Source: Microbispora hainanensis
Lineage (GTDB): Bacteria; Actinomycetota; Actinomycetes; Streptosporangiales; Streptosporangiaceae
DNA: 64,000 nucleotides
Assembly: GCF_036186745.1 (NCBI RefSeq)
Contig: NZ_CP108086.1
Coordinates: 1,240,001-1,304,000, forward strand
Reading direction: 5' to 3'
The position numbers were made by a program, and so were the translations under genes. Positions 34,929-43,727 of this stretch are shown here, one piece after another. Below the pieces are notes generated by a model, which was not told where the DNA came from, did no database searches, and worked only from the letters and a program-made list of their open reading frames with translations. Each line of letters begins with the position of its first letter. The stretch's first letter is position 1.

Positions 34929-36313
34929 CAGGCCCCTCCCCCGCTCGGAAACGAGGGGAGCCCAGGCGCGCGGGCGAATGCGGCGACGAGGGCGTCACCC
35001 GGGGAGTAGCCCTTTCCTGCGTACTCCCATTCGCTGATGACGAGGACGGTGTCCTCGTCGAGGAGGGGAAGGCGGCCGGTGGTGATGTCCTCGTCGCGGG
35101 CGTGGTTTCGACGGTCGGCGCGGATGTCGCCGAGGGTGATGGAGTAACGGCGGGATCGGGTGGAGAAGTGGCCGCGGAAGCCGAGCATGTGTGCCGACTG
35201 GGTCAGCCGTAGGTCGGCCAGCTCCTCGAAGGCGCCGAGGCGAAGGCATTCGGCGATAAGCCGCCGGGCGTGGTCCCGAACGGGCAGAGCGGCCAGGTCC
35301 TCGCCGGGGACGATGCGCCGGTCAATGGTGCCGACGCATTCGGCGGCCTTAGTCGCATACTTGGCGACGTAGCCCGCAACGGCCTGGTCGGTCAACACAC
35401 CGTCGAGAGCGATCGGGCGGACGTCGAGTTGCTGGCCCCAGCGCAGGACACGCGCGGGCTCGCTGTCGAACGTGGGAATCTTGGCGATGACCACCGAGGC
35501 GGCGTGCTGTACGGCTTGGCCGAGGAGGTCGAGGGTGGCCCAGGCCGGGGGCGGGGAGATGGGTCCGGCCGGGCCGTCGAGGCGGATGACGGCGTGGAGG
35601 TGGACGACGCCGCGCCGCTGGTATTCGGCGACCTTGGCGAAGGAGACGACGAGCTGGTCGCGCATGTCGCGCAGGGTCAGTCCGCCGAGCTTGGCCAGGT
35701 GCCGGCGAAGGGCGTCGGCGAAGCGCTTCCACAGCAGCGGCGCGACCGCGTTGAACAGCACCGAGCCGGTGTAGTCGTAGCAGTCGGGACACAGCGGCTC
35801 ACCGAGGCAGTCATCCTCTGCGCCGTGCCGAGCGGTGCAGGACAGAACGCGCCCGTGCGGACAGATCTCGGCGTCGCGGCGGGGGTGGCAGGGCAGGACG
35901 CTCCCGTTGTGCTGCCTGCGGGTGTGGACCGGGCCGAACGACGGCGCGGTGAGCGTGACGAACAGGCAAGGGTGCGCAGTCACCGACGCGGGGACGCCCT
36001 TGCCGCCGACGAGGCCGGCACGGATGAGGTGGTAGGTGTCGGCCCGGTAGGTCTCGGCGCAGGCAGGGCAGCGGGAGGCGCGGCGGGTCTTGCACGGGAC
36101 GCGCAGGACGCCGTCGGGTTCGAGGCGGGTGCTGTAGCGGTGCAGCAGGGTGCCGGTGGCCTTGTCCCAGTGTTCGACCTTGCCGCGCAGGTGGATCGGC
36201 TGCCGGCAGCCGCCCGTGTGGCGGATTTGGGAGGCGAAGCGGGAGCAGTCGGGGTTGTTGAGTCGGGCGATGGCGCCGCGGATGGCGTGCGCGTTGGCGG
36301 ATGTTACGGGCAA
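34928..36313 (-). CDS. repSA: AICE replication initiator (RepSA-like)
   Basis: The 461-aa protein resembles pSAM2 RepSA, a rolling-circle initiator. It has an N-terminal Cys-rich zinc region (CKTRRASRCPACAETYRAD) and FVTLTAPSFGPVHT. A second set of Cys (CPHGR, CLGEPLCPDCYDY) precedes VAEYQRRGVVHLHAVIRLDG, which contains the HUH metal motif. The catalytic-Tyr region is likely VAGYVAKYATKAAE. It is transcribed with xis and int, as in other AICEs. Confidence 0.9.
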   Translation of the reverse strand: MPVTSANAHAIRGAIARLNNPDCSRFASQIRHTGGCRQPIHLRGKVEHWDKATGTLLHRYSTRLEPDGVLRVPCKTRRASRCPACAETYRADTYHLIRAGLVGGKGVPASVTAHPCLFVTLTAPSFGPVHTRRQHNGSVLPCHPRRDAEICPHGRVLSCTARHGAEDDCLGEPLCPDCYDYTGSVLFNAVAPLLWKRFADALRRHLAKLGGLTLRDMRDQLVVSFAKVAEYQRRGVVHLHAVIRLDGPAGPISPPPAWATLDLLGQAVQHAASVVIAKIPTFDSEPARVLRWGQQLDVRPIALDGVLTDQAVAGYVAKYATKAAECVGTIDRRIVPGEDLAALPVRDHARRLIAECLRLGAFEELADLRLTQSAHMLGFRGHFSTRSRRYSITLGDIRADRRNHARDEDITTGRLPLLDEDTVLVISEWEYAGKGYSPGDALVAAFARAPGLPSFPSGGGA

Positions 36314-36410
36314 GATGGAGGCCTCCTTTCGCTCGATGGGTGGAGGGATGGCCCCCGACCTGGCGGTTGTCTTGGCGGATGTACGGCCAGGCCGGGGGCG
36401 CTGACGGGGT

Positions 36411-36551
36411 TCAGCAGAAGCCGAGTCCGTCGCAGTGGCGGCAGGTCTCGCCGTAGGAGTCCAGGCCGCCTCCGCCGCAGTGGCAGCACTGCCACCGCCG
36501 CGGCGTAATCGGCACGGGAGTGGCGGGCGGGGCCTGCTCGGTATCGGGCAT
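36411..36551 (-). CDS. 46-aa zinc-knuckle protein
   Basis: This tiny gene is preceded by a perfect RBS (AAGGAGGTGA, 4 bases before ATG 36551). After a Pro-rich start the protein reads WQCCHCGGGGLDSYGETCRHCDGLGFC: two CxxC pairs, as in a DnaJ-type zinc ribbon. Similar mini-proteins accompany rep genes of actinomycete integrative elements. Role unknown; a DNA- or protein-binding adaptor is possible. Confidence 0.75.
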   Translation of the reverse strand: MPDTEQAPPATPVPITPRRWQCCHCGGGGLDSYGETCRHCDGLGFC

Positions 36552-36572
36552 TGGCGTCACCTCCTTTCGTCG

Positions 36573-36932
36573 TCAGGCGGCCTGCGCCGTGTTCTCGTCG
36601 GGGATGGGGTCGGGGTGGACGCAGCCCTCGTAGCTCATGTGCGCCTCGTACTGGGCGCGGCGGGCGGCCAGGATGGCCACGGCCCGGTACTCCACAGGGC
36701 CGAAGCAGATCGAGGCGGCGTAGTGGCCGGCCTCGCGCTCGCGCGGATCGATCGACGTGCCGAGCAGTTCGGCGATGTGGTCGACCTCGGCGCACATCTC
36801 GGCATCCGTGGCGCGGTGCGGGAAGTGCAGAACGTTGACCGAGCACGGGACGGGGACGGCCGGGTTGGCCTCCAGGAAGTCGGCCAGGGCGCGGAGCCCG
36901 GCGATGAGCGCGGAACGGTGGTCGTCGTTCAT
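36573..36932 (-). CDS. conserved small AICE protein
   Basis: The 119-aa soluble protein (RSALIAGLRALADFLEANPAVPVPCSVNVLHFP...CAEVDHIAELLG) belongs to a type often met beside rep and tra of pSAM2-like elements. Function is unknown. ATG 36932 has GGGAG at 8 nt; ATG 36950 overlaps the stop of the next gene and would be coupled to it, so either start is possible. Confidence 0.75.
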   Translation of the reverse strand: MNDDHRSALIAGLRALADFLEANPAVPVPCSVNVLHFPHRATDAEMCAEVDHIAELLGTSIDPREREAGHYAASICFGPVEYRAVAILAARRAQYEAHMSYEGCVHPDPIPDENTAQAA

Positions 36933-36949
36933 GTGGTGATCTCCCTTCA

Positions 36950-37609
36950 TCAGACGGCTTCGGATGCGGTGCGCAGGGTGCGCAGCAGGTCGGAGGCGAG
37001 CTGGTTGGACACGCCGAGGCGGGCGCGCAGCAGGTCGCGCGTGATCGGTTTGCCGTGCTTGGCCTGGTGCTCATCAGCCACGCGGCGGGCGTAGTCGACC
37101 AGCGCCGGGGACGGTCCCGGCTCGCCGTCCTGCCCGTCCTGTACGACGGGGACGAGCGCGGGAGCCGGGGACGGCGAGGGCGGGACGGCATCGACGGTCA
37201 GGACGGGCGCGGACGGTTCAGGACGAGGGGCGGCGGCGCGACGTTCGAGCATCGAGACGGCGATAAGGAACGCCCCGGCGGGGGTGGCCGCCGTCAACCA
37301 GCCCCACACGGTCGGTTCAGCCTGGTGCAGGTTGGCGGCCAGGGACAGCACGATCCCGCCGGCCAGGACGAGCGTCGGCCAGGACACCCACCCGTTGCGC
37401 TGGCGTCCCGTCTTCTTGTCCCGCTGGCGTTCGCGGGCGGCCATGACGCAGGTGAGGTCGACGCAGACGGCCACGGCCCACGACATCCAGCCGGTCTGTC
37501 CGTGGTCGGTGGCGGTGTCGCGGATGTGGGTGAACGATCCGGCACCCGCGATGGCGGCCAGCACGAGGACCGGCCCGGTGTCGAGCAGCCATGAGGCAAG
37601 GCGTCGCAT
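36950..37609 (-). CDS. DUF2637-type membrane protein (spread/Spd-like)
   Basis: The N-terminal half has four membrane helices (WLLDTGPVLVLAAIAGAGSF, MSWAVAVCVDLTCVMAA, WPTLVLAGGIVLSLAANL, WLTAATPAGAFLIAVSML). A Pro-rich linker leads to a C-terminal HTH-like helix bundle (YARRVADEHQAKHGKPITRDLLRARLGVSNQLASDLLRTLR). This matches DUF2637 proteins that act in plasmid spread or as membrane-bound regulators. It lies directly downstream of tra. Confidence 0.82.
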   Translation of the reverse strand: MRRLASWLLDTGPVLVLAAIAGAGSFTHIRDTATDHGQTGWMSWAVAVCVDLTCVMAARERQRDKKTGRQRNGWVSWPTLVLAGGIVLSLAANLHQAEPTVWGWLTAATPAGAFLIAVSMLERRAAAPRPEPSAPVLTVDAVPPSPSPAPALVPVVQDGQDGEPGPSPALVDYARRVADEHQAKHGKPITRDLLRARLGVSNQLASDLLRTLRTASEAV

Positions 37610-37627
37610 CGTTACCCCCTTTCGTGG

Positions 37628-38980
37628 TCAGGCGGACAGCAACTCAGAGAGCGCGGCCTCATCAAGGCCGGTGACGCGGCTGGGCTGAGCGATCTCGGCC
37701 CACGTGGGAGTGAGCCGGGACCAGTGCCGGGCGGTGTGTTCTGCCGTCTGCTCGGAGACGTGGAAGGACCGGGCGCGGTACCACTGGCCGTCCTGATGGG
37801 CGACGATCGCGACGCCGGGGGTCTCGGCGGGTATGGCGCGGGCGGACACCAGGGACGCGGGGTCGAGGTCGCCGAGGGTCATGGTGGCGGTCTCCGGGTC
37901 GTTGACCCGGTGGCAGATCCGCCCCGAGCACTGGGCGCGAAGCGCGGTGACGCCGGGGCCGAGGTCGGAGCCGATCCGTTGGCCGGACAGGAATAGGTAG
38001 ATGCCGAACGCCCGCCCGAGTTGGGCGATGCGCAGCAGCGCGGTTGAGGTATGGGCGATTTCGTCCTTCTCGGACTTGTCGGCCATCAGGTACAACTCGG
38101 CCAGCTCGTCGACCAGCACCACCACCGGAATCGGCCGCACGCCGGGCGGGAGTTGCCAGATGTTGCGGGCGCCAGCCGTACGGCACAGCCCCATCCGGTC
38201 GACCATCACGGCCGTCAGGTCGTCCAGCAGGCCCACGCTCTCGGCCCGCGTGGTCGCCAGGGCCGACAACCGGGGCGCGTACGGGGTGAGCTCGACCCCG
38301 CCTTTGAGGTCGATGCCGACCAGGGCGACCGGTTGCGGAGCGAGCCCGACCAGCAGGGCATTCGCCAGGTTGGACTTGCCTGATTGGGTGGCCCCGGCGT
38401 TGATCCAGTGCGGAACGGTCCTGAAGTCGATCGTCCACAGCCCGCCGGTCTCCAGCCGCCCGACATGGACGGTGAGGAGCTCGCCCGAGACCGGGAGGTG
38501 GTCGAGCCGGACGAGTGGGTCCCGCACCGTGGCGGCCAGGATCACGCGGCCGGGACGAGGGGACGAGACCCGGACGGCATGCACACCCCAGGAGTGCGCG
38601 AGCCGTTCGGCCGCCTGGGCGTAGTCGGCGGGGATCTGCCCTTCGAGGGTGTGGACGGTAACGCGCCAGCCGTGCCGGGTCGGCAGCGGTAGCCACATGA
38701 ACGATTTGGTGTCGACCGCGACCCGCTGGAAGCGCCGCCGTACCTTCACGATCCCGGTCGAGGCGATCGCACCAGGGACGGTGGTGAACCACCAGCGTTG
38801 CCGCTTCTTGGTCAGCCCGCACCCGAGGGCCACTTTCCGCCAGGTCGCCCGGACGGTGACCGCGACGAGGGGGAAGCCGACGATCAACCAGAAGGAGCGG
38901 AAGTGGTAGCGGTGCCAGGCCCACAGGCCGGCCGCCGCAGCGGCCAGGCCCGCGAGCAGCAGTGGGAGGGCGTCACGCAC
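37628..38980 (-). CDS. traSA: FtsK/SpoIIIE-type DNA translocase (TraSA-like)
   Basis: The 450-aa protein has two N-terminal membrane helices, then the motor domain with Walker A GATQSGKSNLANALLVGL and GIDLKGGVELTPYAPRL. Walker B VVVLVDELAELYLMADKSEKDE and LFLSGQRIGSDLGPGVTALRAQCSGRI complete it. Such single proteins move double-stranded DNA between mycelia in AICE conjugation. It overlaps the preceding gene by 8 bases. Confidence 0.92.
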   Translation of the reverse strand: MRDALPLLLAGLAAAAAGLWAWHRYHFRSFWLIVGFPLVAVTVRATWRKVALGCGLTKKRQRWWFTTVPGAIASTGIVKVRRRFQRVAVDTKSFMWLPLPTRHGWRVTVHTLEGQIPADYAQAAERLAHSWGVHAVRVSSPRPGRVILAATVRDPLVRLDHLPVSGELLTVHVGRLETGGLWTIDFRTVPHWINAGATQSGKSNLANALLVGLAPQPVALVGIDLKGGVELTPYAPRLSALATTRAESVGLLDDLTAVMVDRMGLCRTAGARNIWQLPPGVRPIPVVVLVDELAELYLMADKSEKDEIAHTSTALLRIAQLGRAFGIYLFLSGQRIGSDLGPGVTALRAQCSGRICHRVNDPETATMTLGDLDPASLVSARAIPAETPGVAIVAHQDGQWYRARSFHVSEQTAEHTARHWSRLTPTWAEIAQPSRVTGLDEAALSELLSA

Positions 38981-39314
38981 GGGCGCTCACCCCGGCGGGG
39001 ACGATCGAGCTGGCCCGGTAGCTGATGCCCCAGCGGGCCTCGCCGCCCCGGGACATCTCCCAGACGTAGCCGACCAGGCCGACCGGGGTGACGTCCTGCC
39101 CGGCGGCGATCTGCGGCTCGCCGGAGGTGCCGACCTTGACGAGTTCGATCCGGCCAAACTCGTCCTCCACCGACAGGACGATCTCGTAGACAGTGTTGCC
39201 GTTCTTGTCGGTCTTGATCTCGCCGGTGTCCTGGTTGAGGACGCGCGGGCGAGGCGCGCGGACGCAGACGAACTGCAGTTTGGTCACGTCGACCGGGATC
39301 GGAATGGTGCGCAT
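38973..39314 (-). CDS. SCO3933-type conserved regulatory protein
   Basis: The 113-aa protein (TKLQFVCVRAPRPRVLNQDTGEIKTDKNGNTVYEIVLSVED...VGYVWEMSRGG) is the conserved gene before tra in SLP1/pSAM2-like elements. It is predicted all-beta and cytosolic. AAGGAGG stands 7 bases before ATG 39314. First gene of the leftward rep-tra operon, so it follows the regulated promoter region. Confidence 0.8.
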   Translation of the reverse strand: MRTIPIPVDVTKLQFVCVRAPRPRVLNQDTGEIKTDKNGNTVYEIVLSVEDEFGRIELVKVGTSGEPQIAAGQDVTPVGLVGYVWEMSRGGEARWGISYRASSIVPAGVSARA

Positions 39315-39464
39315 GTGTGAACCTCCTTAGCTCGATGCCAACATAGTTAACTAGGTTGGCCTGGTTGTCAATGTCTTCTCGGTTGGCTTGGTCGTCCCGT
39401 TGTGCTGAGATGGGATGCATGAGACTGGGCAAGATCTGCGGCTGAGACTGGACAAGGGACGCGA
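39315..39464. promoter_or_regulatory. divergent transfer/repressor promoter region with repeats
   Basis: Three repeat sets are seen. TAGTTAACTA is a perfect palindrome at 39344-39353. GGTTGGCCTGGT and GGTTGGCTTGGT are 27 bp apart (39354, 39381). TGAGACTGGGCAAG and TGAGACTGGACAAG are 23 bp apart (39420, 39443), ending 8 bp before the gntR start. They are good candidates for KorSA-like operators on both the tra operon and its own promoter. Confidence 0.6.
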
Positions 39465-39821
39465 ATGGTGAGGAAGACGGGACGGCCCGGTTACCTCCAA
39501 ATCGCCGACGATCTGCGCGAGCAGATCCGCGGCGGATCTCTGCCGCCCGGCTCCCCGTTGCCGTCGACCACCCAACTCGCCGAGCAGTACGACGCCTCAC
39601 TCAGCGTCGTGAAACTCGCGGTCGGGATCTTGCGGACCGAGGGCCTGGTCATCGGCCAGCAGGGCAAGGGCGTGTTCGTCCGGGAAGACGTCCCGGACAC
39701 CGACCCAGGGCCGGCGGGCGACTTGGCAGGCGAGGTCATCGCGCTACGCACCGCCGTACAGGACCTGTCGGAACGCCTGGCACGGGTCGAAGAGACCTTG
39801 TCTCAGCGATCCGAGAGTTAG
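39465..39821 (+). CDS. korSA: GntR-family repressor (KorSA-like)
   Basis: The 118-aa protein has one GntR winged helix (YLQIADDLREQIRGGSLPPGSPLPSTTQLAEQYDASLSVVKLAVGILRTEGLVIGQQGKGVFV) and a short C-terminal coiled coil (EVIALRTAVQDLSERLARVEETL) instead of an effector domain. KorSA of pSAM2 is a GntR repressor of replication and transfer genes. Position, divergent from the tra operon, supports that role. Confidence 0.85.
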   Translation: MVRKTGRPGYLQIADDLREQIRGGSLPPGSPLPSTTQLAEQYDASLSVVKLAVGILRTEGLVIGQQGKGVFVREDVPDTDPGPAGDLAGEVIALRTAVQDLSERLARVEETLSQRSES

Positions 39822-40002
39822 GACCGCCGTTCCGGACATTCAAGCCGGTGACGTGCCGAGCCAGCCGCGCGGACACGTTCCCGGAGGCAACCCCGCCGCG
39901 CATGGCCTTGTCCTCCCGCCGGATGCCGAGCAGGACCGTCACGTAGCCGACGGCCACGACCGCGCTGAGCGCCAGGGCGATGATCAGAGGCAGCGCACTC
40001 AC
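39736..40002 (-). CDS. small single-pass membrane protein of the AICE
   Basis: GTG 40002 (behind GGGGGTGATC) encodes LPLIIALALSAVVAVGYVTVLLGIRREDKAMR, a TM helix followed by a basic stretch, as in small conserved AICE membrane proteins. Its 3' end overlaps the korSA 3' end on the opposite strand by 86 bp. It is coupled to the preceding gene by a GTGA overlap. Confidence 0.6.
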   Translation of the reverse strand: MSALPLIIALALSAVVAVGYVTVLLGIRREDKAMRGGVASGNVSARLARHVTGLNVRNGGPNSRIAETRSLRPVPGVPTGPVRRCVAR

Positions 40003-40217
40003 GACCAGATCACCCCCAGGGCGGCGGCGCTGAGCGGGCCGCGCGGGGGACGGCGGTTGATGGCGCGGCGCCGGGTCGCCCGGCGCCGGGCGACCTGACG
40101 GCGAGCCCACCGGTCACGAGCGATGCACTTGCCGCAGCGGGTCTGCCCTTCCTCCAGCAGCGCACCGCACTCGCAGCCGGGCATCTCCTCCGGATAGGTG
40201 ATCGTGGTGTCTGTCAT
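39999..40217 (-). CDS. small Cys-rich zinc-ribbon protein
   Basis: The 72-aa protein has PGCECGALLEEGQTRCGKCIARDRW (two Cys pairs) and an Arg-rich tail. The RBS GAAGGAG is 9-10 bases before ATG 40217. It forms a two-gene unit with the membrane protein and is divergent from the HTH/PLD gene. Confidence 0.7.
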   Translation of the reverse strand: MTDTTITYPEEMPGCECGALLEEGQTRCGKCIARDRWARRQVARRRATRRRAINRRPPRGPLSAAALGVIWS

Positions 40218-40336
40218 TGGCCTGTTCTCCTTCCGTCGCAGGTAGTGGTGCGTTGTGACACCGAGAGTGCGACGAAAGGGCAGGACGAGATCACTACACG
40301 ACGGGACATGTTCAAGACGTCCCGTCTACGATTGCC

Positions 40337-40350
40337 ACGTCCCTGGACGT
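40337..40350. promoter_or_regulatory. operator site 1 (ACGTCCCTGGACGT)
   Basis: Two perfect 6-bp arms with a CT spacer, 18 bp upstream of the HTH/PLD-1 start. The same 14-bp design recurs at 48003 and 48937. A further half-site pair AGACG-TCC-CGTCT lies at 40315-40327. Confidence 0.7.
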
Positions 40351-40368
40351 CCTGACGCGGCAGGTGAA

Positions 40369-41109
40369 ATGGCCAACGAGCGACTACGCGCGGCCCTTCT
40401 GGAACGCGGGATGAGCATCGCCGAGCTGGCGACCGCGATCCAGGTGGACCCCAAGACCGTCGAACGCTGGATCACCAAAGGCCGCGCACCATACCGAAAG
40501 CACAGGTACGCCGTCGCCGCTCACCTGGGGATGGACGAGGGTTACCTGTGGCCCGAGGCCCTGACCCGGGAACAGGTGGCGTCGGCGTCCGAGAGCGAGA
40601 TCGTCACCGTCTACCCGCACCGCTGGGCCGTCCCCCGGGACGCCTGGGGACGTCTGTTCGCGTCCGCGACCCAGGAGATCGGTGTCCTCGTCTACAGCGG
40701 CCTGTTCCTCGCTGACGACGCCGGCATCGTGCGGATGCTCGGCGAGAAGGCCGCCACCGGAGTGAGGGTGCGGATTCTGCTCGGCGACCCCGACAGTCCC
40801 GAGGTCGCTCAACGCGGTGCCGACGAGGGCATTGACGACGGCATGGCCGCCAAGATCCGCAATGTTCTCGTGCTCTACCGGCCCATCCGCGGCCTGGACG
40901 GCGTGGAGATCCGGCTTCATCGCACGGTGCTGTACAACTCCATCTACCGCGGGGACGATCAGCTTCTCGTCAACACCCACGTGTACGGGGTGCCCGCCGG
41001 CAACGCCCCCGTACTGCACCTGCGCAAGGTCTTAGGCGGGGACATGGTCACCACCTACGTGGAGAGTTTCGAACGGGTGTGGGAGCAGGCCACGCCGGTA
41101 GGGTCGTGA
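40369..41109 (+). CDS. HTH + PLD-like domain protein, paralogue 1
   Basis: The 246-aa protein has an N-terminal XRE-type HTH (LRAALLERGMSIAELATAIQVDPKTVERWITKGRAPYRKHRYAVAAHLG, residues 4-55). A domain follows in which a phospholipase-D-like strand pattern is seen (IGVLVYSGLFLADDAGIVRML...GVRVRILLGDPDSP...VEIRLHRTVLYNSIYRGDDQLLVNTHVYG, the DUF5919 type as I recall). The HxK active-site Lys is not conserved (HRTVLYN), so catalysis is doubtful. It overlaps the Nudix gene by GTGA. Its paralogue is at 49000. Confidence 0.8.
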   Translation: MANERLRAALLERGMSIAELATAIQVDPKTVERWITKGRAPYRKHRYAVAAHLGMDEGYLWPEALTREQVASASESEIVTVYPHRWAVPRDAWGRLFASATQEIGVLVYSGLFLADDAGIVRMLGEKAATGVRVRILLGDPDSPEVAQRGADEGIDDGMAAKIRNVLVLYRPIRGLDGVEIRLHRTVLYNSIYRGDDQLLVNTHVYGVPAGNAPVLHLRKVLGGDMVTTYVESFERVWEQATPVGS

Positions 41110-41588
41110 TCGTGGCCCGCCGCATCGACTACTACGACGACCCCAACGCTCCCAAGCCGAACAGCCTCGTCCCGTCCGTCAACGTCGTCGTCACCAACGA
41201 CGCCGGGGACATCCTCATGATCCGCCGCAGCGACAACGACAACTGGGCCGTCCCCGGTGGCGCAATCGACCTCGGCGAATCCCTCCCCCAAGCCGCCGTA
41301 CGGGAGACCCTCGAAGAGACCGGCGTGCTGTGCGAGATCAACGGCCTCGTGGGCACCTACACCGATCCCCGCCACGTGATCCTCTACACCTCCAACGGGG
41401 AGGCCCGGCAAGAGTTCTCCATCGTCCTCACCGCCCGCGCAGTCAGCGGCGAACCGACGCCGAGCAGCGAGTCGACCGAGGTCCGCTGGGTGCCACGTGC
41501 CGAGGTGGAGAAGCTGCCGATGGACCGCTCAATGCGCCTGAGGATCGGCCACTGCCTCGCCGATACCGGCCTGCCCTATATCGGGTAG
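41106..41588 (+). CDS. Nudix hydrolase (Pif-like position)
   Basis: The 160-aa Nudix protein has a complete box: GGAIDLGESLPQAAVRETLEETGV. Such enzymes cleave nucleoside diphosphates linked to other moieties. In pSAM2 the Nudix protein Pif blocks redundant transfer between cells carrying the same element. This gene has the same setting (AICE, near korSA) and is coupled to an HTH/PLD gene. Assignment to Pif is inference. Confidence 0.88.
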   Translation: MIVARRIDYYDDPNAPKPNSLVPSVNVVVTNDAGDILMIRRSDNDNWAVPGGAIDLGESLPQAAVRETLEETGVLCEINGLVGTYTDPRHVILYTSNGEARQEFSIVLTARAVSGEPTPSSESTEVRWVPRAEVEKLPMDRSMRLRIGHCLADTGLPYIG

Positions 41589-42248
41589 AAGCAACTTACT
41601 GCAGCGTCAGCCAAATCATGCTTTGGGTATCCGAGGCAGCCGTTCGTTGATCACATGGAAGAGCACTTTCACGAAGTCCCGCTGCAGTGGACTATCGTGC
41701 AGAAGAAGGACAAACGCAGACGGCGTCCCGTCTGACCCCAGGTATCCGATTCGGATACCTCCTGCCTCTGCGTCCCACGTCACGAGCTGAAGTGGCAATC
41801 CCCTGAAACCGTGAAGACGTTTCTATGCGGCGATGGCCTCGTGAGCCCTCGCCCTGGCGGCCGTTCGGGCGGCCATGATCTGTTGCTCGAACTCGATTGG
41901 CGGTAGGCCGTCGGCAGCGCTATGCCGGCGGCGGGTGTTGTAGAAGTCGGCGATCCAGGTGGCGATCTTCACCCGGGCTTCGGCTCGAGTGGCGAAGTGG
42001 TGCCGGTGGACGAACTCGACTTTGAGGGTGGAGTTGAACGACTCGGCCGCGGCATTGTCCAGGGCGCATGTCCGTGGCCATGCAAAAGTAGCCGTAGGTG
42101 GCCGGGTTGAGGTCACCGCTGGTGGCCAGTTTTAGTCCCCACTCCTGTTCTGTGCGTCTGCGTGTCGTGGGGAGGGGCGTGCCCCTGAACGGTGATCGTG
42201 ACGGTGTCAGCCAGTCACAAGATCACCGCTCAGGGAGTCTGCCCGGCC

Positions 42249-43727
42249 ATGAAATCTTCGGGGGAAGTCATGGACATCATCGCCGCCTACCGGGAGGTAG
42301 GCACTTACCGTGGTGCCGCAGAGATGTGCGGCACCACGCACAAGACCGTGAAACGCATCATTGAGAAGACGCTGGCCGGGGACAAGACGCCGGGCCGTAA
42401 ACAGCGGGAACACAACTACGACCAGGTGATTGATCTGGTCACCGGCAAGGTCCGCGCGACGCACGGCAAGATCTCGGCCAAGCGGCTGCTGCCGCTGGCT
42501 CAGTCCGCCGGGTATGCGGGGTCGGCGCGGAACTTCCGCCGCTTGGTCGCCCAGGTGAAGAAGGACTGGCGGCGTGACAACCACCGGGGGCGGCGTCCGG
42601 CGGTCTGGACGCCGGGCGAGATGCTGGTCATCGACTGGGGCGATGCCGGGGGCGGGCTGCATGTGTTCTGCGCAGTGCTGGCCTGGTCCCGCTTCCGGTT
42701 CGTCCGCTTCGCCGACAACGAGCGCGCCGCCACCACCCTGGCCTTCCTCGCAGAGTGCTTCGAGACGCTCGGCGCGGTGCCCGCGATGGTGCTGGCCGAC
42801 CGGATGGGCTGTTTGAAGGGCGGTGTGGTGGCCAACAAGGTCATCCCCACCGCCGACTACGTCCGCTTCGCCACCCACTACGGGTTCCGCCCGGACTGGT
42901 GCGAGGCCGCCGACCCCGAATCCAAGGGGATCGTGGAGAACCTCGTCGGCTACGCCAAGCGGGACCTGGTCGTCCCGCAGGCTCCCTTCGACGACCTGAC
43001 GGTGGCCAACGTCGCTGCCCGGACCTGGTGCACGGAGGTCAACGCGGTGGCGCACTCGGAGATCTGCGCCATCCCGGCCGAACGCCTGATCGCCGAGCGC
43101 AAGGTGATGGGAGCCTTGCCGTCGTTGCGCCCGCAGATCGGCAAGCCCTCTGCCTGCCGCAAGGTCGACCGGCTGTCATGCGTGCGGTTCGGCTCGGCCC
43201 GCTACTCGGTGCCCAATCGGCTGATCGGGACGAGGGTGGCCATCGGTGAGACCGGCGGCGTCCTGCTGATCACCGACCTGGCCACCGGCGAGGTCGTCGC
43301 CGAGCACACCCCGGTCGCCCCCGGCGAGGCCTCCATCCTCGATCAGCACTACGGCGGGCCGCGTCCGGCACCCCGCCGCGCGGCGCGGCCCCGCACCGAG
43401 GCGGAGAAGGCGTTCCTGGCGCTCGGCCCACCTGCCGAGACATGGCTGGCCGGCTCGGCCGCCTCGGGCAACACCCGGCTGGCCGGCGACCTGGCCGAGC
43501 TGGCCGCTTTGCACGCCGCGCACGGGCAACAGGCACTCCTGGCAGCGCTGGAGCGGGCCACGCGGTTCCGCCGCTGGCGAGCCGAAGACATCCGCTCCAT
43601 CCTGGCCGCCGGGACCGGGACACCACAGCCCACCGCAGCCGGGAACGCGTTGGTGCTGGAACTGCCACAGGTGCCTACCAGGTCCCTGGCCGAGTACACC
43701 CCCGGCAAGATCGGACAGGTGTCATGA
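42249..43727 (+). CDS. istA: IS21-family transposase IstA
   Basis: The 492-aa protein has an N-terminal HTH (MDIIAAYREVGTYRGAAEMCGTTHKTVKRI) and a DDE core with LVIDWGDAGGGLHVFCAVLAWSRFRFVRF, ETLGAVPAMVLADRMGCLKGG and CEAADPESKGIVENLVGYAKRDL. A C-terminal Mu-like beta domain (VGSARYSVPNRLIG type: FGSARYSVPNRLIGTRVAIG) closes it. ATG 42249 is preferred over the upstream GTG 42192. Overlaps istB by ATGA. Confidence 0.92.
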   Translation: MKSSGEVMDIIAAYREVGTYRGAAEMCGTTHKTVKRIIEKTLAGDKTPGRKQREHNYDQVIDLVTGKVRATHGKISAKRLLPLAQSAGYAGSARNFRRLVAQVKKDWRRDNHRGRRPAVWTPGEMLVIDWGDAGGGLHVFCAVLAWSRFRFVRFADNERAATTLAFLAECFETLGAVPAMVLADRMGCLKGGVVANKVIPTADYVRFATHYGFRPDWCEAADPESKGIVENLVGYAKRDLVVPQAPFDDLTVANVAARTWCTEVNAVAHSEICAIPAERLIAERKVMGALPSLRPQIGKPSACRKVDRLSCVRFGSARYSVPNRLIGTRVAIGETGGVLLITDLATGEVVAEHTPVAPGEASILDQHYGGPRPAPRRAARPRTEAEKAFLALGPPAETWLAGSAASGNTRLAGDLAELAALHAAHGQQALLAALERATRFRRWRAEDIRSILAAGTGTPQPTAAGNALVLELPQVPTRSLAEYTPGKIGQVS

